Assembly (NCBI RefSeq): GCF_001307275.1
Contig: NZ_CP012831.1
Span: forward strand, 2,170,001 to 2,234,000
DNA length: 64,000 nucleotides
From: Pseudomonas fluorescens
GTDB lineage: Bacteria; Pseudomonadota; Gammaproteobacteria; Pseudomonadales; Pseudomonadaceae
Reading direction: 5' to 3'
Shown here one piece after another: positions 1 to 9,601 of the stretch (positions are counted from its first letter, which is position 1; each line of letters starts with the position of its first letter). The translations under genes and the position numbers were made by a program. The notes beneath the pieces are model-generated. The model did no database searches. It saw nothing but the letters and a program-made list of their open reading frames with translations, and was not told the DNA's origin.

Positions 1-89
1 GGCGAGGGAGCTTGCTCCCGCTGGGTGGCGCAGCCGCCCCAAGAATCTTGTGAGCGCTGCGCACTCAAGCGGGAGCAAGTTCCCTCGCC
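1..89. repeat. REPIN, GGCGAGGGAGCTTGCTCCCG type
   Basis: Two inverted arms, GGCGAGGGAGCTTGCTCCCG at the left and its near-complement ending in TTCCCTCGCC at the right, enclose a spacer of about 45 bp. This differs from the GTGGGAGCGAGCTTGCTCGC family used elsewhere in the window. A near-identical copy lies at 1219-1306, on the other side of the next gene. Confidence 0.85.
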
Positions 90-119
90 ACAGGGGTTAT
101 CAGTGCCCGGAAAATCGCC

Positions 120-1067
120 TCAGTTCTTGAGACTGGCCTGCACCGCCGCCACGCCATCCTTGCCATCGAAACTCGTGACACCCGCCAGCCAGCGCTGAAG
201 ATCCTCAGGATGCTCGCGCAGCCATTGCCGGGCGACGTCCTGGGGTGTCTTGCGCTCCATGATCGGCACCATCAACTGGCTTTCTTGGGCGGCGGTGAAG
301 GTGAGGTTTTCCAACAGCCGGCTCACGTTCGGGCAACGCTGGGCGTAGTCCGGCGCGGTCACGATGGAGACGGTCGCGGCGCCTTCGTTCGGACCATAGA
401 CGTCCTCGCTGCCGGTCAGGTACGTGATGTTCATGTTGATGTTCATCGGGTGCGGGGTCCAGCCGACGAAGACCACGAACTCCTTGCGGTTCACCGCCCG
501 CTGCACCGCCGCCAGCATGCCTGCTTCACCGGACTCGATCAGCTTGAAATCCTTGAGGCCGAAGTGGTTGGTCTCGATCATGGTCTTGATGGTGGTGTTG
601 GCACCGCTGCCCGGCTCGATGCCGTAGATCTTGCCGCCAAGCTGATCCTTGAACCGGGCGATGTCGGCAAAGGTCTTGAGCCCCGCCGCCGCCACGTAAT
701 CCGGTACGGCCAATGTGGCCTGGGCGTCGGCCAGGCTTGGCTTGTCCAGTACCTTCACCTGGTTGGCCGCCAGGAACGGGGCGATGTTCTTGTCCATCGC
801 CGGCTTCCAATACCCCAGGAAGATGTCGAGCCGCTTGTCGCGGATGCCGGCGAAGATGATCTGTTGCACGGCGCTGGTCTGCTTGCTGTCGTAGCCCAGA
901 CCGGTGAGCAGCACATCGGCCATGCCGCTGGTGGCGATCACATCGGTCCAGTTGACCACGCCCATGCGGACGGTCTGGCAGGACGCAGGCTCGGCGGCCA
1001 TCGCCCCGGTGCTGAGTAGAACGGTACCGCAGAGGAACGACAGACAGCGTTTGAACAGTCTTTTCAT
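120..1067 (-). CDS. Orphan choline/glycine-betaine-type ABC transporter substrate-binding protein
   Basis: A 315-residue periplasmic binding protein of the OpuAC/ProX-like family, the class used for choline, betaine, carnitine and histidine-betaine-type ligands. The ATG at 1067 is followed by a clear signal peptide (MKRLFKRC, a hydrophobic core, then AMA before AEP). Further upstream in-frame residues look non-coding. The mature part has family hallmarks: VNWTDVIATSG near the N-terminus, the GIEPGSGAN motif mid-protein, and FVGWTPHPMN, whose Trp belongs to the aromatic ligand cage in this family. No permease or ATPase gene is adjacent, so it is an orphan. Pseudomonads have such orphan proteins (BetX and CaiX types) that borrow another transporter's core. 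The nearest related core here is HutVW at about 7-8.5 kb. Substrate is not determined by sequence alone. Confidence 0.85.
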   Translation of the reverse strand: MKRLFKRCLSFLCGTVLLSTGAMAAEPASCQTVRMGVVNWTDVIATSGMADVLLTGLGYDSKQTSAVQQIIFAGIRDKRLDIFLGYWKPAMDKNIAPFLAANQVKVLDKPSLADAQATLAVPDYVAAAGLKTFADIARFKDQLGGKIYGIEPGSGANTTIKTMIETNHFGLKDFKLIESGEAGMLAAVQRAVNRKEFVVFVGWTPHPMNINMNITYLTGSEDVYGPNEGAATVSIVTAPDYAQRCPNVSRLLENLTFTAAQESQLMVPIMERKTPQDVARQWLREHPEDLQRWLAGVTSFDGKDGVAAVQASLKN

Positions 1068-1218
1068 CGCGAGGGTCTCGTGCGGCAGCGGATTATTGTA
1101 GGGCGGTGTCTTGGCGCACCGTGACCGGAACATTACGCAGCGTCGAGGGGGTCAAGATGAACTGTGGCGACTCGGTTTTGCACGGTGGCGACAGGTAGGC
1201 AGGCATGAATGCTTTTGT

Positions 1219-1306
1219 GGCGAGGGAGCTTGCTCCCGCTGGGCTGCGCAGCGGCCCCCAGATTTCACGAGCGCTACGCACTCGAGCGGGAGCAAGCTCC
1301 CTCGCC
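1219..1306. repeat. REPIN, GGCGAGGGAGCTTGCTCCCG type (second copy)
   Basis: Same architecture as the element at 1-89: GGCGAGGGAGCTTGCTCCCG left arm, a spacer containing GCGCAGCGGCC, and a right arm ending GGGAGCAAGCTCCCTCGCC. The two copies bracket the orphan binding-protein gene. Confidence 0.85.
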
Positions 1307-1328
1307 ACCCAAGCTGCCTTGCCAGGGA

Positions 1329-2132
1329 TTAATGTTTGTAGGTCTTCTGCCCCCACGCCAGGAAACCTTCCAGCAACTCCCTGAGCACCACCTGGGTCGG
1401 CGCCGCCAGATCCGGGCGGTAGTTGAACGGTTCGAATTCTTCCATGTAAGTGCTCTGGCACAGTTCCAGTTGCACGGCGTGGATGTCTTCGGCCGGGTTG
1501 CCGTAGTGCCGCGTGATGTGTCCGCCCTTGAAACGCCCGTTGAGCACATGGGTGAACTGGCCGTGGCGGGCGCAGATGGCTTCGAGCTGGCTGGCCAGGG
1601 TCGGGTCGCAACTGGCACCGTTGAAAGTGCCGAGGTTGAAGTCCGGCAGCTTGCCGTCGAACAGGTGCGGGATCACCGAACGGATCGAGTGGGCGTCGAA
1701 CAGCAAGGCGTAGCCGAACTCGGCCTTGAGCCGCGCCAGTTCCTGCCGCAGTGCTTGGTGGTACGGCATCCAGACCTGCTGCAGATACGTCGCCCGTTCC
1801 TCGGCCGACGGTTCCAGCCCTTCGCGAAACAACGGCACGCCATCGAACAGCGTCGCCGGGTACAAACCGGTGGTGGCGCCGACGTACATCGGCTTGTCAT
1901 CGGAGGGGCGATTCAGGTCGACGACGAACCGTGAATACTCGGCGGCCAGGGTGCTGGCGCCCAACTCATTGGCGAACTCATAGAGCTGGGGAATGTGCCA
2001 GTCGGTGTCCGGCAGGCTCTGGGCTTCGGGAATCAACCCGGCCTTCACCGCCGGGGTCAGGCGCAGGCCGGCGTGGGGCATGCTGACCAACAGCGGCACG
2101 CGCCCTTGCTTGAAATTCAGGACCTTCTCCAC
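1329..2132 (-). CDS. hutG: N-formylglutamate deformylase HutG
   Basis: A 267-residue N-formylglutamate amidohydrolase that catalyses the last step of the five-step Hut route (formylglutamate > glutamate + formate). Family motifs visible: MPHAGLRLTP near residue 15, DTDWHIPQLYEF, RFVVDLNRP, and LLFDAHSIRSV containing the metal/active-site Asp-x-His. The start chosen is GTG at 2132, because GAGGAG lies 7 nt upstream. An in-frame TTG two codons earlier would sit on the ribosome-binding site, and the open frame continuing further upstream runs through hutI. It is the last gene of the hutU...hutG run, 11 bp after hutI. Its presence together with hutF shows the pathway goes via formylglutamate rather than direct formimidoylglutamate hydrolysis. 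Confidence 0.95.
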   Translation of the reverse strand: MEKVLNFKQGRVPLLVSMPHAGLRLTPAVKAGLIPEAQSLPDTDWHIPQLYEFANELGASTLAAEYSRFVVDLNRPSDDKPMYVGATTGLYPATLFDGVPLFREGLEPSAEERATYLQQVWMPYHQALRQELARLKAEFGYALLFDAHSIRSVIPHLFDGKLPDFNLGTFNGASCDPTLASQLEAICARHGQFTHVLNGRFKGGHITRHYGNPAEDIHAVQLELCQSTYMEEFEPFNYRPDLAAPTQVVLRELLEGFLAWGQKTYKH

Positions 2133-2143
2133 AACCAATCTCC

Positions 2144-3346
2144 TCAATCGATTTCCACGCCGTGACGCACGACGCGTTTTTCCAGATCGCCACCGAGCCA
2201 GTACGCCAGGTCGGCCGGGCGGTCGATGTGCCAGGCGACAAAATCCGCGACCTTGCCGACTTCCAGCGAACCGTGGGTTTGCGCCATGCCCAAGGCCTGG
2301 GCCGCATGAATCGTCGCCCCTGCCAGGGCTTCTTCCGGGGTCATCCGGAAACAGGTGCAGGCCATGTTCAACATCAAGCGCAGCGACAGCGCCGGCGAAG
2401 TGCCGGGGTTGAGGTCGCTGGCCACGGCGATTTTCACCCCATGCTTGCGCAGGGCATCCATGGGCGGCAGTTGGGTTTCCCGCAGGAAATAAAACGCCCC
2501 CGGTAGCAACACCGCCACGGTGCCGGAAGCGGCCATGGCCTTGGCGTCGTCCTCGGTCATGAATTCCAGGTGATCGGCCGACAGCGCCTGGTAACGCGCC
2601 GCCAGGCTGGAACCGTGCAGAGACGACAATTGTTCGGCGTGCAACTTCACCGGCAGTCCCAGTTGTCGCGCGGTGATAAACACTCGCTCGACCTGCGCCG
2701 GGGAAAACGCCAGGTATTCGCAAAAGGCATCCACCGCATCCACCAGCCCCTCGGCCGCCAGGGCTGGCAGCATCTCGGTGCAGATGTGTTCGATGTAGTC
2801 ATCGGCGCGATCCTTGTACTCCGGTGGCAAGGCGTGGGCCGCCAGGCAGGTACTGCGTACGCTGACCGGTAACTCGGCGCCAAGACGGCGAATGACGCGA
2901 AGGATCTTGCGTTCGCTGGCCAGGTCCAGGCCGTAGCCGGACTTGATCTCCACCGTGGTCACGCCGTCGTGCATCAGGCCTTTCAGGCGTTTGGCGGCGC
3001 TGGCGAACAATTCGTCTTCACTGGCGGCGCGGGTGGCGCGCACGGTACTGGCGATGCCACCGCCGGCCGCCGCGATTTCGGCGTAGCTGACGCCTTGCAG
3101 GCGCTGTTCGAACTCACCGCTGCGGTTGCCGCCAAATACCGTGTGGGTGTGGCAGTCGATCAACCCCGGCGTGACCCAGGCGCCCTTGAGGTCGTTGACC
3201 GCCGGGTAGTCCCCCATCGGCAATTCGGCACGCGGGCCGATCCAGTGAATGTGCTCGCCCTGGGTGACGATGGCGGCGTCTTCGATGATCGAGTAGACGC
3301 CCTGGGCCATGGTGGCGGCGTGGCAGTTTTGCCAGAGGGTTTTCAT
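2144..3346 (-). CDS. hutI: Imidazolonepropionase HutI
   Basis: A 400-residue amidohydrolase-superfamily enzyme that opens 4-imidazolone-5-propionate to N-formimidoyl-glutamate in the cytoplasm. The metal site is visible as [12 protein letters not shown] (His-x-His), HAEQLSS and the late Asp in [17 protein letters not shown] is the family's substrate-binding stretch. Start ATG at 3346 (MKTLWQNC) follows GGAAACCGGG. The additional upstream residues in the open frame translate a REP palindrome and are rejected. It lies between hutH2 and hutG, with a REPIN in the gap to hutH2, so hutI-hutG may be partly uncoupled from the upstream genes. Confidence 0.96.
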   Translation of the reverse strand: MKTLWQNCHAATMAQGVYSIIEDAAIVTQGEHIHWIGPRAELPMGDYPAVNDLKGAWVTPGLIDCHTHTVFGGNRSGEFEQRLQGVSYAEIAAAGGGIASTVRATRAASEDELFASAAKRLKGLMHDGVTTVEIKSGYGLDLASERKILRVIRRLGAELPVSVRSTCLAAHALPPEYKDRADDYIEHICTEMLPALAAEGLVDAVDAFCEYLAFSPAQVERVFITARQLGLPVKLHAEQLSSLHGSSLAARYQALSADHLEFMTEDDAKAMAASGTVAVLLPGAFYFLRETQLPPMDALRKHGVKIAVASDLNPGTSPALSLRLMLNMACTCFRMTPEEALAGATIHAAQALGMAQTHGSLEVGKVADFVAWHIDRPADLAYWLGGDLEKRVVRHGVEID

Positions 3347-3375
3347 CCCGGTTTCCTCGTCGCGTTCAAAATCGA

Positions 3376-3449
3376 ATCGCGAGCGAGCTCGCTCCCACAA
3401 GGATTTCTGATGCACTCAAAACCCCTGTGGGAGCGAGCTCGCTCGCGAT
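3376..3449. repeat. REPIN between hutH2 and hutI
   Basis: Inverted pair ATCGCGAGCGAGCTCGCTCC and GTGGGAGCGAGCTCGCTCGC with a short spacer. This is the common REP family of the window, here with GAGCTC in place of AAGCTC/GAGCTT. It sits inside the hut run and could form a strong RNA hairpin between hutH2 and hutI. Confidence 0.85.
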
Positions 3450-3456
3450 GAGGCCC

Positions 3457-4989
3457 TTACAGGCTCGGCAACAACTGCGCCGTGACCAATTCGTTCAGGC
3501 ACCGACTCGCCAGCAACTCACTGGCCGCATTGATGTCCGGCGCAAAGAAGCGGTCCTTCTCATAAAACGGCACTTCTGCACGCAACAGACCACGGGCCCG
3601 CTCCAGTTTGGAAGAGGTCTTCAAACCGCCGCGCAGGTCCAGCCCCTGGCAGGCCGCGAGCCATTCCACCGCCAGAATCCCACGGGTGTTCTCGGCCATT
3701 TCCCACAGGCGCTTGCCGGCGGCCGGGGCCATGGAGACGTGGTCTTCCTGGTTGGCCGAGGTCGGCAGGCTGTCCACCGAATGGGGATGGGACAGCGCCT
3801 TGTTTTCACTGGCCAGGGCCGCCGCGGTGACCTGGGCGATCATGAAGCCGGAGTTCACCCCGCCATTGGCCACCAGGAACGGCGGCAACTGCGACATGTG
3901 CTTGTCCATCATCAACGAAATCCGGCGCTCGCTCAGGGAGCCGATTTCGGCAATCGCCAAGGCCATGTTGTCGGCGGCCATCGCCACCGGTTCGGCGTGG
4001 AAGTTGCCGCCGGAAATCACGTCACCCTCGGCGGCGAACACCAGCGGGTTATCCGACACCGCGTTGGCTTCGATCACCAGCACTTCAGCGGCCTGGCGGA
4101 ACTGGGTCAGGCAGGCGCCCATCACTTGCGGCTGGCAACGCAGGGAGTACGGGTCCTGGACCTTGTCGCAGTTCTGGTGCGAATCGGAGACTTCGCTGCG
4201 CTCGCCCAGCAGATCGCGGTAAGCGGCGGCGGCATCGATCTGGCCTTTCTGGCCGCGAGCGGCATGGATCCGCGCGTCGAACGGCGAGCGCGAACCGAGC
4301 ACCGCTTCCACCGTCAGGCTGCCCAGAGACAGGGCCGCGGCGAACAGGTCTTCACCTTCGAACAGGCCACGCAGGGCAAACGCAGTGGAGACCTGGGTGC
4401 CGTTGAGCAGCGCCAGGCCTTCCTTGGCGGCCAGGGTCAGCGGCGCAAGACCGGCGACTTTCAGCGCCTCGACGGCCGGCAGCCATTCGCCCTTGTAGCG
4501 GGCCTTGCCTTCACCCAGCAGCACCAGGGACATGTGGGCCAGCGGCGCCAGGTCACCGGACGCACCGACCGACCCCTTGAGCGGAATGTGCGGGTAGACC
4601 TCGGCATTGACCAGCGCAATCAGCGCATCGATCACCTGCCGACGGATGCCGGAAAAGCCCCGGCTCAGGCTGTTGACCTTGAGCACCATGACCAACCGCA
4701 CCAGCGCATCGCTGATCGGCTCGCCCACGCCGGCGGCATGGGACAGCACCAGGGAACGCTGCAGGTTTTCCAGGTCCTCGCTGGCGATGCGGGTCGAGGC
4801 CAGCAAGCCGAAACCGGTATTGATGCCGTAGGCGGTGCGATTCTCGGCCAGGATCTGCTCGACGCAGGCGACGCTGGCCTCGATCTGCGCCGAGGCACTG
4901 GCATCCAGGCTCAAGGTCACCGGGTGCTGATAGATGTCACGCAATTGAGCCAGGCTCAATTGGCCGGGAATCAGGTTTAAGGCAGTCAT
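3457..4989 (-). CDS. hutH: Histidine ammonia-lyase HutH (catalytic copy, HutH2)
   Basis: A 510-residue lyase (family length about 500-510) that deaminates L-histidine to trans-urocanate. The Ala-Ser-Gly triad that cyclises to the MIO electrophile is intact at residues 143-145 ([12 protein letters not shown]). Other catalytic elements are present: YGINTGFG (Tyr54), LLNGTQ (Asn), [12 protein letters not shown] with the catalytic Tyr and Arg, and NQEDHVSM (Glu). Start ATG at 4989 has AAAGGAG a few bases upstream. It follows the degenerate paralogue at 5119-6642 by about 130 bp. In P. fluorescens SBW25 two hutH genes occur in this order and only hutH2 is reported to be needed for growth on histidine; the motif comparison here agrees. 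Confidence 0.97.
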   Translation of the reverse strand: MTALNLIPGQLSLAQLRDIYQHPVTLSLDASASAQIEASVACVEQILAENRTAYGINTGFGLLASTRIASEDLENLQRSLVLSHAAGVGEPISDALVRLVMVLKVNSLSRGFSGIRRQVIDALIALVNAEVYPHIPLKGSVGASGDLAPLAHMSLVLLGEGKARYKGEWLPAVEALKVAGLAPLTLAAKEGLALLNGTQVSTAFALRGLFEGEDLFAAALSLGSLTVEAVLGSRSPFDARIHAARGQKGQIDAAAAYRDLLGERSEVSDSHQNCDKVQDPYSLRCQPQVMGACLTQFRQAAEVLVIEANAVSDNPLVFAAEGDVISGGNFHAEPVAMAADNMALAIAEIGSLSERRISLMMDKHMSQLPPFLVANGGVNSGFMIAQVTAAALASENKALSHPHSVDSLPTSANQEDHVSMAPAAGKRLWEMAENTRGILAVEWLAACQGLDLRGGLKTSSKLERARGLLRAEVPFYEKDRFFAPDINAASELLASRCLNELVTAQLLPSL

Positions 4990-5118
4990 GTATTGCTCCT
5001 TTTGAGAGTTTTGTTTTCACCCGCCAGTCGCTCCGGAATGTTCCGTTATCCGTCACCTTCGCTTTTTGGGCGATGCCTTGTGGGCAAGAGGTGCCTTGGC
5101 ACGCTGGCGCTTTTTTGA

Positions 5119-6642
5119 TCAATTCAAATTCGGTAATACGTTGTGCAGCACGTTTGGGTCTTTGAGCAGGCCGGCGGCACTGGCGATGTCCGGCGCCAGC
5201 CAGCGATCCTGGTCGTAGGGCGGCACGCGCTCGCGCAGCAGTTTCCAGGCGATGTCGGTGCCGGCGCCGAAACGCTGGGCCTTGAGAAACTCAAAGGCCT
5301 GGGCCGCCAGCAGGTACTCGATGGCGAGGATCTGCGTGCAGTTTTCCAGCGCCCGGTGCAGCTTCAGGGCGGCGTTGGTGCCCATGCTCAGGTGGTCTTC
5401 CTGCAAACCGGAGGTGACGAAATTGTCCAGCACCGCCGGTTGCGCCAGTTGCTTGTTCTCCGCGCACAGCGACGCGGCGACGTATTGCACGATCATCATC
5501 CCCGAGTTCACGCCGGGATTGGCCACCAGGAAGGCTGGCAGGCCGCTGACGTGGGGGTTGATCAAGCGGTCGAGGCGACGCTCGGCGATGGAGCCGATTT
5601 CGGCCATGGCAATCGCCAGCAGGTCCGCCGCCAAGGCCACCGACTGACCGTGGGGGTTGGCCTGGGACATGACCCGGAAGTTTTCCGGCGTACCCAGCAA
5701 CAGCGGGTTATCGGTAACCGCATTGAGTTCGGTTTCGATCTGTTGCCGGGCGTGGGCCAACTGATCGCGAGCCGCGCCGTGCACCTGGGGGATCGAGCGG
5801 ATGCTCAAGGCATCCTGGGTGCGAATGCCCCGGCTCGCGGCGATGACCTCGCTGCCGTCGAGCAAGGCCCGCAAGTTGACCCCGACCTGCTGCATGCCCG
5901 GGTGCGGCTTGAGGGCGATGATCTCGGCATCGAACGCGGCAATCTGGCCGCGCTGGGCCTCGAAGCTCATGGCGCCGATCACATCGGCCCATTGCACCAG
6001 CCGCGTCGCATCGGCCAGGGCCAGGCAACTGAGGCCGGTCATGCACGGCGTGCCGTTGACCAGGCACAGACCGTCCTTGGCCCCCAGTTGCACCGGTTGC
6101 AAACCCTCGGCGACCAAGGCTTGTTGCGCCGGGACTATTTGTCCGCGATAGCTGACCTGACCAACCCCCAGCAACGCGATGCCGATGTGGGCCATGTGGG
6201 TCAGGTAACCCACCGAACCCTGGGACGGCACTTGCGGCGTGATGCCGCGATTGAGCAGTGCCAACAACGCCTCCACCACCCGGCGATGGATGCCGGACTT
6301 GCCCTGGCTGTAGTTGAGGATGGCGGCGCAGAGGATCGCCCGGGTCTGTTCATCCGTCAGCGGCGCGCCGACGCCACAGGCATGGCTGAGCAGGGTGTTG
6401 CGTGACAGTTGGCTGAGTTGTTCGTCCTTGAGCGAGACATTGCACAAGGCCCCCAGGCCGGTATTGACGCCGTAGGCGCGCTCGCCGCTTTCGACAATGC
6501 GCTGGACGATGGCCTGGGCATTGTCGATCCGCGCCCAGGTCTGGGTCGACAGCTCAAGCTCGGCACCGAAGCGGGCGACGGCGACGACGTCCTGCCAGCG
6601 CAACGGAGCGCCGGTGATTACGATTTTTTCAGCCTGGGACAT
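5119..6642 (-). CDS. hutH1: HutH1: HAL/PAL-family paralogue lacking the MIO triad
   Basis: A 507-residue protein of the aromatic-amino-acid lyase fold, clearly homologous along its length to HutH2 (YGVNTGLG, LVNGTP, LQEDHLSMG retained). Two catalytic features are missing. Where HutH2 reads [15 protein letters not shown], this reads GSVGYLTHMAHI (residues about 142-153), an in-frame absence of exactly the Ala-Ser-Gly residues. QDPYSLR has become QDALSIR, losing the catalytic Tyr. The frame is otherwise intact with normal codon use, so it looks selected rather than decayed. Start ATG at 6642 is preceded by GAGG at 6-nt spacing; a TTG two codons upstream is less likely. It sits between hutV and hutH2. 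It probably is not a lyase; a regulatory, scaffolding or binding role is possible but unproven. Confidence 0.9.
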   Translation of the reverse strand: MSQAEKIVITGAPLRWQDVVAVARFGAELELSTQTWARIDNAQAIVQRIVESGERAYGVNTGLGALCNVSLKDEQLSQLSRNTLLSHACGVGAPLTDEQTRAILCAAILNYSQGKSGIHRRVVEALLALLNRGITPQVPSQGSVGYLTHMAHIGIALLGVGQVSYRGQIVPAQQALVAEGLQPVQLGAKDGLCLVNGTPCMTGLSCLALADATRLVQWADVIGAMSFEAQRGQIAAFDAEIIALKPHPGMQQVGVNLRALLDGSEVIAASRGIRTQDALSIRSIPQVHGAARDQLAHARQQIETELNAVTDNPLLLGTPENFRVMSQANPHGQSVALAADLLAIAMAEIGSIAERRLDRLINPHVSGLPAFLVANPGVNSGMMIVQYVAASLCAENKQLAQPAVLDNFVTSGLQEDHLSMGTNAALKLHRALENCTQILAIEYLLAAQAFEFLKAQRFGAGTDIAWKLLRERVPPYDQDRWLAPDIASAAGLLKDPNVLHNVLPNLN

Positions 6643-6692
6643 CCTCAACCTCGTCTGTGCAACTTGAATATTGATGCAGCTTTGCCGGCCCT

Positions 6693-6786
6693 ATCGCGAG
6701 CAAGCTCGCTCCCACAGGGATTTCCTTTTGGGCACAAAATGTGTGAGCAAAAGAGGTCCCCTTGTGGGAGCGAGCTTGCTCGCGAT
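6693..6786. repeat. REPIN between hutV and hutH1
   Basis: ATCGCGAGCAAGCTCGCTCC and its inverted partner GGGAGCGAGCTTGCTCGCGA separated by about 45 bp, in the 170-bp gap between hutV and hutH1 on the minus strand. Confidence 0.88.
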
Positions 6787-6813
6787 GGGGCCAGCCCTAC
6801 CACCACAAACCCT

Positions 6814-7644
6814 TCAAACCACCGCAGCCCTGCGCTGCACAAACCGATCGACATACTCATCCGCCGGCGAATGCAGGATCTCCCGGGGCGTGCCGACCTG
6901 GATCAGCTTGCCGTCCTTGAGGATCGCGATGCGGTTGCCGATGCGCACGGCCTCGTCGAGGTCGTGGGTGATGAAGACGATGGTCTTGTGCAGGGTCTTC
7001 TGCAGCTCCAGTAACTGGTCCTGCATTTCCGCACGGATCAGCGGGTCGAGGGCGCTGAAGGCTTCGTCCATCAGGATGATATCGGTGTCCGCCGCCAAGG
7101 CCCGGGCCAGGCCCACACGCTGGCGCATGCCGCCGGAGAGCTGGTGTGGGTATTTGTTCTCGTAGCCTTTCAGGCCCACGGTGTTGATCCAGTGCAGCGC
7201 CCGCTCGGCGCACACCTGCTTGCTCTCGCCGCGCACTTTCAAGCCATAGGCGACGTTGTCCAGCACGCTCTTGTGGGGCAGCAGGCCGAAGCTCTGGAAC
7301 ACCATGCTGATCTTGTGCCGGCGAAATTCGCGCAGGGCGTCCATGTCCAGTTGCAGAATGTCTTCGCCGTCCACCAGGATCGCCCCACTCGTAGGATCGA
7401 TCAGCCGATTGAAGTGGCGCACCAGGGTGGACTTGCCGGAGCCGGACAGGCCCATGATCACGAAGATCTCACCGGTGCCGATGCTCAGCGACAGGTCGTT
7501 GACGCCGACCACGCAGCCGGTTTCGGCCAACACCTGGTCCTTGGTCTTGTTCTGGCGGATCAGCTCCAGGGCTTCCTTGGAGCGATTGCCGAAAATCTTG
7601 AAGACGTTCTTGACTTCGATCTTGCTGATGGCTGCGTTGCTCAT
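6814..7644 (-). CDS. hutV: Histidine ABC transporter ATP-binding protein HutV
   Basis: A 276-residue ATPase of the ProV/glycine-betaine transporter branch. Walker A is GLSGSGKST (about 65-73), the signature LSGGMRQR (about 169-176), Walker [10 protein letters not shown], and the switch His lies in [10 protein letters not shown]. The N-terminal extension before Walker A ([18 protein letters not shown]) is typical of ProV/OpuAA-like subunits. Unlike ProV there is little C-terminal CBS region, so osmotic gating is not expected. Its ATG overlaps the hutW stop (ATGA), indicating translational coupling. Together with HutW and HutX it forms a complete importer, and its place in the hut cluster assigns histidine as the likely substrate. 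Confidence 0.93.
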   Translation of the reverse strand: MSNAAISKIEVKNVFKIFGNRSKEALELIRQNKTKDQVLAETGCVVGVNDLSLSIGTGEIFVIMGLSGSGKSTLVRHFNRLIDPTSGAILVDGEDILQLDMDALREFRRHKISMVFQSFGLLPHKSVLDNVAYGLKVRGESKQVCAERALHWINTVGLKGYENKYPHQLSGGMRQRVGLARALAADTDIILMDEAFSALDPLIRAEMQDQLLELQKTLHKTIVFITHDLDEAVRIGNRIAILKDGKLIQVGTPREILHSPADEYVDRFVQRRAAVV

Positions 7645-8492
7645 TTGCTCACCTCATGCCGAGGACGACCATAGGCCTGGGTAATGCGGTCGATGACCAC
7701 GGCGAGAATCACGATGGCCAGCCCCGCTTCCAGGCCGCGCCCGACGTTGAGGGTCTGGATGCCCACCAGCACATCTTCGCCCAGGCCACGGGCACCGATC
7801 ATCGAGGCGATGACCACCATCGACAGGGCCATCATGGTGGTCTGGTTGATCCCGGCCATGATGCTCGGCAGGGCCAGGGGCAGTTGCACGCCGAACAGCT
7901 GTTGCCAGCGGTTGGCGCCGAAGGCGTTGATGGCTTCCATCACTTCGCCGTCCACCTGGCGGATGCCCAGGTCGGTCAGGCGGATCAATGGCGGCGCGGC
8001 GTAGATCACCGTGGCGAAAATCGCCGGGACCTTGCCCAGGCCGAACAGCATCAACACCGGAATCAGGTACACGAAGCTCGGCATGGTCTGCATGATGTCC
8101 AGCAACGGCATCAACACCGAACGCAGGCGGTTGCTGCGCGCCGAAAGAATGCCCAGGGGAATGCCGATCAACACCGAGATCAGCGTCGCCACCAGCATCA
8201 GGGCGAGGGTCTGCATCAGTTTGTCCCACAGGCCTACCGCACCCACCAGGAACAACAGGCCGACGATGACTGCCGTAGCCAAGACCTTGCGGGTGGCGTG
8301 CCAGGCAATGCCACCGACAATGGCCAGCATCAGCCACCAGGGCGCCATGCGCAACAGGCCTTCCAGATTGACGATGGCCCACAGCAGGGTGTCGGAGATG
8401 TGCCGGAACACATCGCCATAGTTGGTCACCAGGGAATCGACCCAACCGTTGACCCAATCGGCGATGGAGAAGGTAAAGCTTTCGGGAAACAT
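7641..8492 (-). CDS. hutW: Histidine ABC transporter permease HutW
   Basis: A 283-residue inner-membrane permease of the ProW/OpuAB type. After an amphipathic N-terminus ([18 protein letters not shown]) come several hydrophobic segments ([48 protein letters not shown], and others). The ATPase-docking EAA-type loop reads [30 protein letters not shown]. It overlaps hutV by four bases and follows hutX after about 70 bp. The architecture matches a homodimeric channel partnered by HutV, fed by the periplasmic protein HutX. Confidence 0.93.
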   Translation of the reverse strand: MFPESFTFSIADWVNGWVDSLVTNYGDVFRHISDTLLWAIVNLEGLLRMAPWWLMLAIVGGIAWHATRKVLATAVIVGLLFLVGAVGLWDKLMQTLALMLVATLISVLIGIPLGILSARSNRLRSVLMPLLDIMQTMPSFVYLIPVLMLFGLGKVPAIFATVIYAAPPLIRLTDLGIRQVDGEVMEAINAFGANRWQQLFGVQLPLALPSIMAGINQTTMMALSMVVIASMIGARGLGEDVLVGIQTLNVGRGLEAGLAIVILAVVIDRITQAYGRPRHEVSK

Positions 8493-8563
8493 AAGAGACT
8501 CTCGATCAAGTGGATGCGGTGAACGTCCCGGCCAGCCCCACGGTTGGCCGGGAAAGATTCGAC

Positions 8564-9532
8564 CTACAGAGCCGCGTCGATTTTCTTGGCAGCGTCTTCA
8601 CTGACCCAGGCGTGCCAGACTTCAGGATGTTCCTTCAGGAAGATCTTCGCCAGTTTCGGCGACTCGATCCGCTCTTTGGCCATGCGCCCAAGGTTCTGGT
8701 TCAGGATATCGATCGGCAGGTTGACCTTCTCCAGCACCGCCACCAGTTCCGGGGCTTCGTCGTGGAACGTCTTGGACAGGCCGACCTTGATGCTCACGCT
8801 TTTATCCACGCCCGGTTTTTCTTCCAGTTTCACCAGGTCCACCTGGCCCATCAGTGGCGTTGGCGACCAGTAGTAGAACAGGATCGGCTCGCCACGCTTG
8901 TAGCTCGACAACACCGCCGCATCCAGCGCCGGGCCGGTGCCTGGACGGAAGTTGGTGTAGGTTTTTTCCAAGCCGTAGCTTTTCAGCATTTCGCTGTTGT
9001 CCAGCTCACAGGTCCAACCGGCCGGGCAGTTGTAGAAACGGCCCTTGGACGGTTCTTCCGGGTCCTTGAACACGGCAGCGTACTGGCCCAGGTCGGCAAT
9101 GTTCTTCAGGCCCGGGGCCTTGGCTTCGAGCTTGCGCTTGGCGTCGCCTTCAACCACGTAGCGCGGCACATACCAGCCTTCGATGGCGCCCACCACCGGG
9201 GCACCGACGCCGACCACCTTGCCGGCCTTCTCGGCCTTGTTCCACACCTCGCTGCGGCCGACCCACTCTTCGGCGAACACCTGGATGTCGTTGCTGCTCA
9301 GGGCGTTTTCCATGGTGATGGAGTTGCCCGGCAGGCTGTCGGTCTTGCAGTCGTAGCCTTTTTCCAGCACCACTTGCAGGACGTCAGTCAGCAGCATGCC
9401 GCTTTCCCAGTTCAGGCCGGCAAACTTCACCGGTTTACCCGACTCGCACCAACCCGCCGCTTGCGTGGCGCCGGCGCTGGCCAGCAGGCCCATGGAAAGC
9501 AATGTGGTCAACAGGGTCTTGTTCGACTTCAT
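8564..9532 (-). CDS. hutX: Histidine ABC transporter substrate-binding protein HutX
   Basis: A 322-residue periplasmic binding protein with a Sec signal peptide (MKSNKTLLTTLLSMGLLASAGATQAAG). The mature protein belongs to the OpuAC/ProX fold: KFAGLNWESGMLLTDVLQVVLEKGYDCKTD, VFAEEWVGR, then FYYWSPTPLMG, the equivalent of the ligand-cage Trp segment. It is followed at short distance by hutW and hutV. It differs substantially from the orphan binding protein at 120-1067, so the two likely differ in ligand. In P. fluorescens SBW25, HutXWV is described as a histidine importer alongside single-component permeases. Confidence 0.93.
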   Translation of the reverse strand: MKSNKTLLTTLLSMGLLASAGATQAAGWCESGKPVKFAGLNWESGMLLTDVLQVVLEKGYDCKTDSLPGNSITMENALSSNDIQVFAEEWVGRSEVWNKAEKAGKVVGVGAPVVGAIEGWYVPRYVVEGDAKRKLEAKAPGLKNIADLGQYAAVFKDPEEPSKGRFYNCPAGWTCELDNSEMLKSYGLEKTYTNFRPGTGPALDAAVLSSYKRGEPILFYYWSPTPLMGQVDLVKLEEKPGVDKSVSIKVGLSKTFHDEAPELVAVLEKVNLPIDILNQNLGRMAKERIESPKLAKIFLKEHPEVWHAWVSEDAAKKIDAAL

Positions 9533-9601
9533 TATGTGACGCTCCTAATCAGTTGGATTGGCTTACGGCAGTCAAGAGGCATCCAGCCCTGTCAACGTCC
9601 A

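Noticed and set aside
3427..4980. A 517-codon plus-strand open frame
   Set aside because: Antisense shadow of hutH2, starting inside a REP palindrome.
5119..6642. HutH1 as a sequencing frameshift or decayed pseudogene
   Set aside because: The missing MIO triad is an exact three-codon absence with an uninterrupted 507-residue frame and otherwise conserved motifs, so it is not a frameshift artefact.
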